Shown: one piece after another, positions 32,848-41,639 of the stretch
Numbering within the stretch: the first letter of the stretch is position 1
Layout: the number at the start of each line of letters is the position of its first letter
Assembly: GCF_900111905.1 (NCBI RefSeq)
Contig: NZ_FOKM01000028.1
Span: forward strand, 1-42,104
DNA from: Rhizobium sp. NFR07
GTDB lineage: Bacteria > Pseudomonadota > Alphaproteobacteria > Rhizobiales > Rhizobiaceae
DNA length: 42,104 nt
Reading direction: 5' to 3'
Made by a program: the position numbers and the translations under genes
The notes under the pieces: model-generated
What the model saw: only the letters and a program-made list of their open reading frames with translations
Told to the model about the DNA's origin: nothing
Databases searched by the model: none

Positions 32848-34047
32848 ATGAAAACCGCCGACCCCGAACTGATGCGTGCGATGAACCGATTGAGTGTGCT
32901 GGATGTGATCCGGCGGCGAGGACCGATTGCCCGCGTCGAGATTTCCGAACGCACCGAGCTGTCGACCACCACGGTTTCTGCCATTACCGGATCGCTACTG
33001 GATGATGGCCTGATCCTGACCCGCCATGAGGGCGACATCCGCAACGCTGCAGCGCGCGGCAGGCCACGGGTGATGCTGGAGCTCAACCCGGAGGCGGCGC
33101 GCGTCGTCGGGGCAAAGATCACCGCCAGCCGTATGGTATTCGTCGTCACCGACTTTTGCGGAGACGTGCTGTCCACGCTCACCCTGCCGATCCGTATCGA
33201 CCGCCAGCCGATCAGCGTGATCGCCGACCTGATTGAGGACGGCGTGCGCCGTTGTGTCGTTGACGCCGGCCTGTCGCTGAAGGATGTGCACAGCGTCTGC
33301 CTCGGCCTGCCCGGCGTCATCGAGCACCGCACCGGCCGCATCCGCTTCAGCCCGATCCTCAAGGACACCAATGTCGATTTCGCCACCGAAATGTCGGCGC
33401 GGCTCGACACGCCGACAATCATCGAAAGCGACGCCACGGCCATCACGCTCGCCCATCACTGGTTCGGCAAGGCCAGAGATCTCGAGGACATGGTGCTGGT
33501 CTCGCTCGAACAGACGCTTGGGCTTGGCGTGCTGCATGAAGGCCGGCTGTTTCGCGGCGCCGGCGGCCTCAGTCACAATCTCGGCGATCTCGTGCTCGGC
33601 ATGGGCGAGGACGGTGCCGTGCGGCTTTCGACCAAGGCCGGTGAAACCGCCATTCTGGCAGACCAGCGCGGTGACGGCGCCTTTGCCGAAGCGGTGAAAC
33701 TCGGGCGCGGCATGGCGCATGCGCAGGCCCTGATCAAGGCGGAGGATAGCCAGCTGGTGACGGCGGCGATCAGGGCCGGTGAAGCCATCGGGCTCAGCAT
33801 TGCCAATATCGTCACGCTGTTTGCGCCGCCGCAGGTCATTCTGGTCGGCACCTCGCTGGCGCTTGGCGCTCCTTTCCTGAAAAGCCTCGGGGATGCCTAT
33901 GCGCTTGCCATACCGCCTTCATTGCAAGGCGTGAGCGAACTCGTTTTCGATGATTCCAACGACGATTTCTGGGCGCGCGGTGCTGCCGCCGTGGCGCTTT
34001 ACGAACTTTACGAATCGCCCTGGAGCACGACAGGGCCGGCGCGCTGA
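32848..34047 (+). CDS. ROK-family transcriptional regulator
   Basis: 399 aa. The N-terminal winged helix (about 15-75) has VEISERTELSTTTVSAITGSLLDDGLI. The ROK sugar-binding fold follows, with VCLGLPGVIEHRTG, a LSHNLGDL motif in place of the usual E.GH, and no CxCGxxGC zinc cluster (the region reads GMGEDGAVRL), so it is a regulator rather than a kinase. It diverges from the importer operon across 227 bp that hold two matching dyads, its likely operators. By analogy with NagC/Mlc/XylR-type proteins it should repress the locus until the sugar or a derivative binds. The ATG lacks a strong ribosome-binding site. Confidence 0.93.
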   Translation: MKTADPELMRAMNRLSVLDVIRRRGPIARVEISERTELSTTTVSAITGSLLDDGLILTRHEGDIRNAAARGRPRVMLELNPEAARVVGAKITASRMVFVVTDFCGDVLSTLTLPIRIDRQPISVIADLIEDGVRRCVVDAGLSLKDVHSVCLGLPGVIEHRTGRIRFSPILKDTNVDFATEMSARLDTPTIIESDATAITLAHHWFGKARDLEDMVLVSLEQTLGLGVLHEGRLFRGAGGLSHNLGDLVLGMGEDGAVRLSTKAGETAILADQRGDGAFAEAVKLGRGMAHAQALIKAEDSQLVTAAIRAGEAIGLSIANIVTLFAPPQVILVGTSLALGAPFLKSLGDAYALAIPPSLQGVSELVFDDSNDDFWARGAAAVALYELYESPWSTTGPAR

Positions 34048-34083
34048 CGCGCCACAAAAACAATGCCATCGGGAGGAGACAGG

Positions 34084-35187
34084 ATGGATAAGGTCGGTAT
34101 CGGCATCATCGGATGCGGCAATATTTCGGGCGCCTATTTGAAGGCCATGACCAGCGCATTCGGCATTCTCGACATAAGGGGACTAGCGGATCTCAACCGA
34201 GATATCGCCGAGGCAAAAGCGGCGGAATTCGACCTGCCCGTCAAAACTATCGATGAACTGCTTGAAGACCCGAAAGTCGAGATCATCGTCAACCTGACGG
34301 TTCCCAAGGCGCATGTCACTGTTGCCCTCCAGGCGCTTGATGCCGGCAAACACACCTATTCGGAAAAACCACTCGGCATCAATTTCGCTGAGGGCAAAAA
34401 ACTCGCCGATGCCGCCAAGGCAAAGGGCCTGCGCATCGGGGCAGCGCCCGACACCTTTTTGGGCGGCGGCCACCAGACGGCGCGGGCCTTGATCGATCAG
34501 GGCGTGATCGGCATCCCGGTCGGCGGCAGCGCCACTTTCATGTGCCCGGGCCATGAGCGCTGGCATCCCAATCCTGGATTCTATTATGAAGTCGGCGGCG
34601 GTCCGATGCTCGACATGGGCCCCTACTATATCACCGACCTCGTCAACCTGCTCGGCCCCGTCTCGAAAGTTGCGGGTTTTGCCACTACGCCACGCTCGGA
34701 ACGCATCATCACCAGCGAACCGCGCAACGGCGAACGCATTCCGGTGCAAGTGCCGACCCATGTGGCCGGCGTCATGGCCTTCGCCAACGGCGCCGTGGTG
34801 CAGATCGGCATGAGCTTCGATGTTGCCGGCCACAAGCACGTGCCGCTGGAAGTCTATGGCACCGAAGGCACCTTGATCGTGCCCGATCCGAACCATTTCG
34901 GCGGCGACGTCTCACTGCTCCGCAAAGGCGGTCAGTTCGAGATGCAGCCGCTGACGCAGCCGTATGCCGACGGCAATTATCGTTCGATCGGCGTCGCCGA
35001 CATGGCCTTTGCCATCCGCAATAACCGGCCGCACCGGGCCAGCGGCGATCTGGCGCTGCATGTGCTGGAAGTGATGGAGGCGTTCCATATGGCGTCGGCC
35101 GAGGGCCGGACGATCGACATCAGCACCGCGACGGAGCGCCCTTCGCCACTATCGGCTTCATTGATCGGCGAAAAGCTGGCGAACTGA
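34084..35187 (+). CDS. Gfo/Idh/MocA-family oxidoreductase (ThuB-like)
   Basis: 367 aa, GGGAGGAG before the ATG at 34084; the frame is open 7 codons upstream. The N-terminal Rossmann motif is VGIGIIGCGNISGAY, then NLTVPKAHV, and SEKPLG with the catalytic Lys. The substrate domain has GGGPMLDMGPYYITDLV, where a Tyr pair occupies the region that carries a catalytic His in many relatives. Neighbouring ThuA-like and ABC genes parallel the rhizobial thu/pal loci, where such dehydrogenases act on the 3-position of disaccharides. The product is probably a 3-keto-sugar pathway enzyme; the specific sugar is not shown by sequence. Confidence 0.9.
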   Translation: MDKVGIGIIGCGNISGAYLKAMTSAFGILDIRGLADLNRDIAEAKAAEFDLPVKTIDELLEDPKVEIIVNLTVPKAHVTVALQALDAGKHTYSEKPLGINFAEGKKLADAAKAKGLRIGAAPDTFLGGGHQTARALIDQGVIGIPVGGSATFMCPGHERWHPNPGFYYEVGGGPMLDMGPYYITDLVNLLGPVSKVAGFATTPRSERIITSEPRNGERIPVQVPTHVAGVMAFANGAVVQIGMSFDVAGHKHVPLEVYGTEGTLIVPDPNHFGGDVSLLRKGGQFEMQPLTQPYADGNYRSIGVADMAFAIRNNRPHRASGDLALHVLEVMEAFHMASAEGRTIDISTATERPSPLSASLIGEKLAN

Positions 35188-35208
35188 AATTTCTGGAGGA
35201 GATACATC

Positions 35209-35850
35209 ATGCGGGAAGCACTCATCGTCTGGGGCGGCTGGAGCGGCCATGAGCCGGAGGAATGCGCGGCAGTCATCAGGGAGATGTTGGAGGAAGACGG
35301 CTTCAAGGTCTATGTCGAGCACTCGACCGAAGCGTTCGCCGACCCCTCCATCCACGACCTCAGCCTGATCGTGCCGATCATGACCATGTCGAAGATCGAG
35401 AAGGAAGAGGTGAAGAACCTCGCAGCCGCCATTCAGAGCGGTGTCGGCATTGCCGGTTACCATGGCGGCGCCGGTGACGCATTTCGCGAATCCGTCGATT
35501 ATCAGTTCATCATCGGCGGCCAGTGGGTGGCACATCCGGGCAATATCATCGACTACACCGTCAACGTCACCCGGCCGGACGACCCGCTGATGGAAGGCAT
35601 TACCGATTTTCCCTACACCTCGGAGCAATATTACATGCATGTCGACCCCTCGAATGAGGTGCTGGCAACCACGACATTTACAGGCGAGCATGCCTACTGG
35701 ATCAACGGCGTCGTGATGCCGGTCGTGTGGAAGCGAAAATACGGGGAAGGTCGCGTCTTTTATTCGTCGCTCGGTCATCAAGCCAAGGAATTCGGTGTGC
35801 CGCAGATGAAAACGATCTTCCGCCGCGGCGCCAACTGGGCGGCGCGTTGA
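35209..35850 (+). CDS. ThuA-like protein (trehalose-utilisation family)
   Basis: 213 aa, GGAGGAG before the ATG, 21 bp after the Gfo/Idh gene. It has the ThuA glutamine-amidotransferase-like fold: IVWGGWSGHEPEE (about 5-17), the GIAGYHGGAGDAFR turn (about 79-92), QWVAHPG, QYYMHVDPSNEV and WKRKYGEGRVFYSSLGH. In S. meliloti thuA is needed with thuB for growth on trehalose and related disaccharides; recent work on this family points to handling of 3-keto-glycosides. It closes the operon, with a GC-rich hairpin about 20 bp after the stop. Confidence 0.92.
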   Translation: MREALIVWGGWSGHEPEECAAVIREMLEEDGFKVYVEHSTEAFADPSIHDLSLIVPIMTMSKIEKEEVKNLAAAIQSGVGIAGYHGGAGDAFRESVDYQFIIGGQWVAHPGNIIDYTVNVTRPDDPLMEGITDFPYTSEQYYMHVDPSNEVLATTTFTGEHAYWINGVVMPVVWKRKYGEGRVFYSSLGHQAKEFGVPQMKTIFRRGANWAAR

Positions 35851-35869
35851 TCGTACACTACGAAACTCA

Positions 35870-35893
35870 AGACGGCGGTCGCCGCTGCCGTCT
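35870..35893 (+). terminator. GC-rich hairpin after the ThuA-like gene
   Basis: AGACGGC (35870-35876) and GCCGTCT (35887-35893) with a 10-base centre, 20 bp downstream of the stop. No T-run follows, so a terminator role is likely but not certain. Confidence 0.45.
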
Positions 35894-36340
35894 CACTCAT
35901 ATACGAGGCGCCATTCACAGGGCGCTTGGCTCAAGCATCTTTTCTTGAATGGATACAGACCTCTAACAAGTTCTGGTCAACGAGAAGCCCAGAATGCTAG
36001 GTGATTGAAAAAGGCGCATCATCGCTGAGAAAATATGGTGGAGTGTCCGAGAGTTTGCTTAAATAGAAGGTATGTCCCACAAAATTAATGTCCGGATACG
36101 AGGCCGTTTGCTGCTGCTACCCGTGCAAAGACAGCATGTATGGAAACTCATGGTCGGACTTGGCTATTAAAGGGAACCTAATATTAGGCGGGAGGTTCGG
36201 GATTTCATCACATGAAGAGATCAGGTTTTCGAGACAAAGTCATGTCTCCTGTTGGCACTACTGCGACATGACAGCCTTAGGCCCGAAGCGCACACTATAT
36301 CATCAGCGACTTCGCCTTATGCCGAAAACGTTCTATCCAG
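35894..36340. other. Intergenic stretch, no gene seen
   Basis: About 450 bp, lower in GC than the sugar locus on its left. Short frames only, no starts with ribosome-binding sites. It marks the change from the orderly sugar locus to accessory DNA. Confidence 0.45.
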
Positions 36341-36787
36341 CTATCCTGCGCCCTTCTCACAAGTTGCTTCGATCACGTCTAAGACGACGCCCTCAGCGAG
36401 GATCGTGTTTTCAATCATTCGAAGCGCACCATGGGCGTCGATAGTGACCGATCCTACTGAGGCGACACCGTCGGACGCCGCGCTGTAACTGGCAGCAATC
36501 ACACCGTTCGATTCTATGATCTTGGTATCTGTTGGCCAATTCGATGAGATCCCTTCCATCTCTGGCGTCCCACTCCAGAGCATAGTGGAATTCCCAGGTA
36601 GTGCTTTATTTATGTCGAGGTGAAGCCTCGCAATTTCGGGAAAGGCTGTCGAGGTCGGTTCGGAGGAACGGAGAACGTATCGAATTTGCGTGAGATTTGC
36701 GCAAGTAAACTCAGCAGCTAGACTAGGCCACGAGAACAAAGCTGCGGAGAGGCCAAGAGTGATTTTCGAGACGTTTAGACCGGTCAT
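36341..36787 (-). CDS. Secreted hypothetical protein
   Basis: 148 aa from the ATG at 36787 with GAGGA just upstream; a longer form from 36808 would add 7 residues before the signal. Signal peptide MTGLNVSKITLGLSAALFSW..LAAEFTC with a cleavage site near LAA. The mature protein has two cysteines (FTCANL, EATCEK) likely to form a disulfide linking its ends, a central LHLDINKALPGNSTMLWSG and a C-terminal region with IDAHGALRMIEN. The mid-to-late region with strand-rich repeats (VIAASYSAASDGVASVGSVTID) suggests a small beta fold. No family is recognised. Confidence 0.62.
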   Translation of the reverse strand: MTGLNVSKITLGLSAALFSWPSLAAEFTCANLTQIRYVLRSSEPTSTAFPEIARLHLDINKALPGNSTMLWSGTPEMEGISSNWPTDTKIIESNGVIAASYSAASDGVASVGSVTIDAHGALRMIENTILAEGVVLDVIEATCEKGAG

Positions 36788-37011
36788 AATATCCTCGCTG
36801 TCTGTCATTCAAAGCATGTCTTGCGTTCGAAGAAGTAGCCATCCCGAAGTCGGTCAATGTCTCCTAATGGCGCGAAGGAGCAATGATGTCTCTGAGGAAT
36901 TATGCTCTCTCAGGCCTGCGATGACGATCGTTGCGCCTGAAAAGGCGACTGACAGGTGACCTTGGCGCCCGAAAGGCGCGAAAGTAAGTTGCTCAGAGCG
37001 GCCTTGATGAA

Positions 37012-37266
37012 TCAAAGCGGTGGGCGAGCCGCACACTCCAACGGCTGAGTTACCATTTGGATGATGTATTCCTCTGCAGTCTTTTGATAATCGCGGGGGA
37101 CCCCCTCCCCATACATCTCGCACACTGTTTCCGCCGCCCGTTGCTTCATCGCGCTTAAATCTTGTCTGAAAGCCGGGCTGGTTATCACCCCATGCTCGAG
37201 AAGAGCCAGGAGAACCGCTTCAAGAGCACTGATCCTTGCTGTGATGTCACTTAGTTCGGTAGCCAT
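37012..37266 (-). CDS. Small helical hypothetical protein
   Basis: 84 aa from MATELSDITARISALEAVLLALLEHGV, with AAGGG ahead of the ATG; the longer frame from 37359 lacks such a site. Heptad-like leucines and isoleucines in the first 25 residues suggest a coiled coil or dimerisation helix. The rest is helical and charged with two cysteines (ETVCEMY, LECAARP). No family is recognised. It lies on the same strand as the secreted protein downstream but 225 bp apart. Confidence 0.58.
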   Translation of the reverse strand: MATELSDITARISALEAVLLALLEHGVITSPAFRQDLSAMKQRAAETVCEMYGEGVPRDYQKTAEEYIIQMVTQPLECAARPPL

Positions 37267-38027
37267 TTTTTTCCCTTCAATATCCAAGGCGGGCGTTGAT
37301 TTTTCGCATCTGAGCTTTTTTCGTTTAGGGGTGGTGACCAATACGCTCGCCGCTAACATATCGACTGTTTACTTTAATCCGCCTTCTGGCCCGCTTTGTC
37401 CGGGTTACAGCCGTCGAGATCATCGAAGTTGCCCAGAACCCGGAGACCATCTTGTCGCTGACCACTCACGCCGAAGCTCGCAGTACATCTACACCCGGCT
37501 GATAAGCTTCCAGTCGACCTGGTCGATGTACGACAAGGCAGTCTTTTGCGCTGCCAAAGACGTACCGCCAACCGCATCGACAATACATACAGCTCGAGGT
37601 TCTTCCTGAAGCGCCTCGAGCGGCAGGAAGGCCAGGCAAGGATCAGTCCAAAGCCTTTTCATTAGCCTGCCTGTCCAAAGGCTTCACCGCCTGCTCGAAC
37701 TCGCTGTCAGACCTGCTGTTGATTGAGGCTCGTTCATTGATTGGCTGATAGGCGACCACCTCATACAGTCCCTGGATCGGCCTCTTATCGCGCCGGGTCG
37801 CAACCTTCTCGGTCGAGTGGATTATGGGCAGGTTGTAATTCACTGCCGCCTTGGACCTGCTACAAGCAGCGCGTTTTCAAAGGTGAACAAAACTCAGCAT
37901 CCATGTTACAGATAGGTTCACTCGCATTATAGGTTTCCTTGAGTTAAAAGCCGCGCTGAGGTCGCCGCGGAGCTGCTCTTTCGGATGCGGGCTAGAGTGT
38001 GCGCATACTCATGAATGCAGACTGTTC
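37267..38027. other. Gene-poor stretch, no gene recognised
   Basis: 760 bp. One plus-strand frame reads VTAVEIIEVAQNPETILSLTT at about 37408-37470 and ends soon after. A minus-strand frame at 37643-37843 reads MNYNLPIIHSTEK... to ...RQANEKALD from a GTG start with AAGG nearby. Both are protein-like but unrecognised and may be scraps of older genes. Confidence 0.35.
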
Positions 38028-39491
38028 TCAAAATGGATAGGGTGGCGGTGCTGACTTGATGGTGACCCATTGCCAGTCGGTGAACAGCTCCCAATTTGCC
38101 GGGCCGCCGATCGATGTGCCATTTCCGGAAGCTCCAACGCCGCCAAAGGGATTACTGACGCCATCGCTCACCGTCTGGTCATTGATGTGGAGGATACCTG
38201 CATGGATGCGGTCGCCGATCGCCATGGCTCGTGAGACATCCTTCGAGATCACGGCGGCCGCCAGACCGTAGTCAGTGTCGTTGGCAAGAGAAACCGCTTC
38301 ATCGTCGGTTGCGAAGGTCGTGACCACGGCGACGGGTCCGAAGATTTCTTCCTTGAACGCGGGCATTGCCGGTGTGACGTCGGCAAGCACCGTTGCCTCG
38401 AAGAAGAGGTCCCGAGCGCTTCCTCCGGCGCGCAGTGTGCCCCCCGCGGCAACGGTGTTCTTGACGAGCTTGAGGGCATGATCCCGCTGCCGAGCGTTGA
38501 TCATCGGACCGATCGCTACTTCCTCCGTGTTCGGGTTACCGATCGGTAGACGGCTTGCCTTCTCGGCAAGCTGGCTGATGAACTCCTCGGCGATCGCTTC
38601 GTGGACGAGGACCCGGCCCGCGGACATGCAGATTTGTCCCTGGTGCAGCCACGTTGCCCATGATGCGTTCCGCAGCGCGAGGTCCATGTCTGCATCATCG
38701 AGGATGATGAGCGAATTCTTGCCGCCGAGTTCCAGGGAAACCTTCTTGAGGTTTCCGCTCGCCGTCCGCCCCACCATGCGGCCAGCCCCGGTCGATCCCG
38801 TAAACTGGATCATCGCAATTATGGGATCGATACAAAGGGCCTCTCCGGCCGCGTCATCGCCCGGGAGAACCTGGAGCACACCTTGCGGCAGGCCGGCCAG
38901 TTCGAATAGGCGAGCGATGATGAAGCCACCGCAGATGGCGGTGCGCGGATCGGGCTTCAGAACGACAGCGTTGCCGACAGAAAGGGCGGGCGCAACGGCG
39001 CGCATGGCCAGATAGAGCGGAAAATTGAATGGCGAAATAATACCGACGACACCGAGCGGCCGGCGACGGGCCAGATTGAGATTTCCGCCTTCGCTGGGCA
39101 ACACCAGTCCTTGCGATTGGTGCGGCATGGCGCCCGCAAGCTGAATAGCCTTCATTGAGATCGACAGCTCGAATTCGGCCTTGGCCTTAACCGAGCCGCT
39201 TTCCCGCACGATCCAACTGACGATGTCGTTCCAGTGGTTCCGGCAGAGTTCGGCGACCTTGTAGAATACCGCTGCGCGGTCGTCCGCGGAAGTTAACGCC
39301 CATCGTCGCTGCGCCGCTTGGCCTGCGCATGCCGCCACGGTGATCTCGTAAGGGCGTGCCATGCCAACCTTGCCGAGTTTTTGTCCCGTTGCCGGTTCCA
39401 CCGCATCGACCGATTGTGACGCCGCTCGCCAGCTGTCGAAAAAAAGCTGACCGGAGAGATGATCGTTCGCATTAAAAAGACTGGCCGACAT
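38028..39491 (-). CDS. Aldehyde dehydrogenase, benzaldehyde/vanillin-type
   Basis: 487 aa, GAGGA before the ATG. NAD(P)-dependent ALDH fold with the oxyanion Asn156 in SPFNFP, Glu254 in SLELGGKNS and the nucleophile Cys288 in GQICMSAGR. GSTGAGR (about 232-238) is the glycine turn of the cofactor fold and EEIFGPVAVV marks the late substrate region. The IISPFNFPLYLAMRAVAPAL stretch and WLHQGQICMS resemble bacterial benzaldehyde/vanillin dehydrogenases, which oxidise aromatic aldehydes to acids. The exact substrate is uncertain. It stands alone; no obvious pathway partner lies beside it. Confidence 0.93.
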   Translation of the reverse strand: MSASLFNANDHLSGQLFFDSWRAASQSVDAVEPATGQKLGKVGMARPYEITVAACAGQAAQRRWALTSADDRAAVFYKVAELCRNHWNDIVSWIVRESGSVKAKAEFELSISMKAIQLAGAMPHQSQGLVLPSEGGNLNLARRRPLGVVGIISPFNFPLYLAMRAVAPALSVGNAVVLKPDPRTAICGGFIIARLFELAGLPQGVLQVLPGDDAAGEALCIDPIIAMIQFTGSTGAGRMVGRTASGNLKKVSLELGGKNSLIILDDADMDLALRNASWATWLHQGQICMSAGRVLVHEAIAEEFISQLAEKASRLPIGNPNTEEVAIGPMINARQRDHALKLVKNTVAAGGTLRAGGSARDLFFEATVLADVTPAMPAFKEEIFGPVAVVTTFATDDEAVSLANDTDYGLAAAVISKDVSRAMAIGDRIHAGILHINDQTVSDGVSNPFGGVGASGNGTSIGGPANWELFTDWQWVTIKSAPPPYPF

Positions 39492-40333
39492 TGGGTCCTC
39501 GGGCTATTTGAAGGAAGGCGAAAATTGAGCCGGTCGCACAAAGCCGCTCAGCGGGCTTTCGTTGGATCCGGCCTTCAGCGAAAAACTCGCGAGCACGCAG
39601 CCTGACGAAACTCGTTCCTCCGGTATGCAGTGGATCGATAGTTTTGGCGACGTGCCCAGGTGGCATGAAAAGCTGGCGGGTAGGGCCGGTTAGGGACCGA
39701 AAGACCGACAGTTGCAGGCCCTCGATGAATTTCGAGCCTGCTCGACGAAGAAAGACGCGCTCCAATCCGAGGAATGACCCGTCGATCCAAAGCAGTCATC
39801 GCTCGTGCCGGGCGTTGAACCGTCCCTTTCCGACCGCGAAATCAATCGCACCACAGGACAACCGTAAATCCTTCAATTCGACGTCGCCGAGAGCCCTCAA
39901 ACGCCGTCCAGCACGGCAGTTCTCATGGCATTTAGGAACGGCGTTCAAGCGTCCAACTACATATTTCATGGAGCTTTCCTCCGACGCTGCCGACGATGCG
40001 TAGTATTTTCGAGAAAGTGTTTCATCATGATTGCGAATTCACCTTTGTTCGTCTCAACGGCAACCATCTGAGGCCTGGGCTTGGTGCCTCTCTGGCTTGT
40101 GCCAAAGAAGGGCAAGTCCGCATGCGCGGATAACGCTGGAGTGTGGCCCCTCGCGTCGGCCAGCCACTGCGGCGTCGGTGCGCCTTTATCCATGAGTTCT
40201 TTCGACACGATACGATTCCATGAAGCTTGATGAGCCTATGATTGGGACACGGGTCGCTGCGGTGTCCAAGCGCAGAAAAACGAAGTCATGCAACCAGGAT
40301 CGTAGACGGCGCTATGAACTCATGTGGGAATGA
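39492..40333 (-). other. 842-bp stretch with a chain of three short ORFs overlapping by ATGA
   Basis: No recognised gene. On the minus strand three frames follow one another with 4-base start/stop overlaps. ORF 1 (40208 or 40193 to 39966, about 75-80 aa, MDKGAPTPQWLADARG..). ORF 2 (39969-39796, 57 aa, MKYVVGRLNAVPKCHEN.., with GGAGG seven bases before its ATG). ORF 3 (39799-39575, 74 aa, Arg-rich). ORF 2 has the best start signal. They may be small coupled genes, or a longer gene broken by successive frameshifts. None resembles a family I know. Confidence 0.35.
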
Positions 40334-41485
40334 TCATCTTGGCTTTCGCGCATGTCGAAACGCTTGCCGTAACTCGCTAACAAGGACGGCTGGCTGTTCC
40401 CAGCCAGGAAAATGTCCTCCGCTCTCCATCTCGTTCCATGAGATAAGGTTAGAAAACCTCCTCGCCGCCCATCGCCTTGCTATCGGATACGGCTCGCCCG
40501 GGAACAATGAACAGGCCGTTGGAACGGAGACAGACCTAGAGTTCTCTTCTTGTGCATCGGATGGGCGAGATCTTGCAGCCTCCCAATACCAGCGGGCGGA
40601 GGACGCTCCTGTTGCCGTGAACCAATAGAGCGCAATGTTATCGACCTGCCGCTCCACGCTGACGCCGCTGTCTGCACCCGCGAAGGCCGCAACCTTCTCG
40701 CTGAGCCAAGCCGCCAACCCGGCCGGTGAGTCCACCAGCGAATAACCTAACGTTTGCGGTCGCGTGCTCTGCAACAGCGCGAAGGGAACCTCCTCCTTCA
40801 GAAAGTAACGACGCTTTTCGAGCATCTGCATCTCAGCAATGTCTGTTGTGAGGTAATCTTCAGGCAGCGGCGAAGCGAAGGGCATTGTCAAATGGAGACC
40901 GAAGACCCTCTCTGGGACTAGACGGGCGAGTTCGATACTCACGGATGCGCCCCAATCGCCCCCATGCGCTGCGAACCGTTGATAGCCGAGGACGGTCATC
41001 AAATGAGCCCAGGCTCTGGCCGTTCGCTGCGGGGTCCAACCGGTCTCCTGAGGGCGATCGCTGAAACCGAAGCCTGGAAGGGACGGGACGACGACGTTAA
41101 AGGCGTCCTCTGCTGTGCCGCCGTGGGCGGCGGGATCGGTGAGCAAGTCTACAACGCCTTCGAATTCGAGTACGGATCCCGGCCAGCCATGGGTGAGGAT
41201 CAAAGGGATCGCTGTTGGCTCGGAGGATTTAAGATGCCAGAAGGAGATGTTCAGGCCATCAATATACGCCTTAAACTGACCAATCGCGTCGAGCCGGCTT
41301 TCCAATTTCCGCCAATCATGCGACCGCCAGGTGCGGAGGATCATCTGAAGATTGTTCAGCTTAACTCCCTGGCTCGCATCCTGAACCGTCTCCAGTTCCG
41401 GGAGTCGTGTCTGATCGAGCCGCGTATGGAGATCTTTGATTTGTTCGTCAGAGGCCCTGAAATTAAGAGAGGAAATGGGAAACAT
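40334..41485 (-). CDS. Microsomal-type epoxide hydrolase
   Basis: 383 aa. The N-terminal EHN domain (about 1-105: FRASDEQIKDLHTRLDQTRLPE..., WRKLESRLDAIGQFKAYIDGLNISFWH) precedes an alpha/beta hydrolase core. The oxyanion motif is THGWPGS (about 98-104), the nucleophile Asp177 sits in HGGDWGAS, LPGFGFSDRP is present, and the base His358 is in MESGGHFPGWEQP. The EHN-plus-hydrolase layout marks microsomal epoxide hydrolase relatives, which open epoxides to diols by way of an alkyl-enzyme ester. The cap appears shortened. It is transcribed in the same direction as glnII but 154 bp downstream of it, so probably independent. Confidence 0.92.
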   Translation of the reverse strand: MFPISSLNFRASDEQIKDLHTRLDQTRLPELETVQDASQGVKLNNLQMILRTWRSHDWRKLESRLDAIGQFKAYIDGLNISFWHLKSSEPTAIPLILTHGWPGSVLEFEGVVDLLTDPAAHGGTAEDAFNVVVPSLPGFGFSDRPQETGWTPQRTARAWAHLMTVLGYQRFAAHGGDWGASVSIELARLVPERVFGLHLTMPFASPLPEDYLTTDIAEMQMLEKRRYFLKEEVPFALLQSTRPQTLGYSLVDSPAGLAAWLSEKVAAFAGADSGVSVERQVDNIALYWFTATGASSARWYWEAARSRPSDAQEENSRSVSVPTACSLFPGEPYPIARRWAARRFSNLISWNEMESGGHFPGWEQPAVLVSELRQAFRHARKPR

Positions 41486-41639
41486 GCTTGTCCTCTCACC
41501 ATCGGTCTCGAGCCACGTTCGGGCAATCCACTGTTTTCCTAACGCAGTCGAGACGTGGGATTTGATCCGTTTTCGGGAACCGAGACGCGCTCGCGCTGTA
41601 TTTGGCTGAAAATGAACACAAAGGCCTTAGGGGCCGGCA

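Noticed and set aside
36088..36444. 118-aa plus-strand ORF
   Set aside because: No ribosome-binding site or motif, and its 3' end is antisense to the secreted-protein gene.
41623..41635. GGCC/GGCC hairpin as the glnII terminator
   Set aside because: Stem is only four base pairs and the following T-run is broken; too weak to annotate as a terminator.
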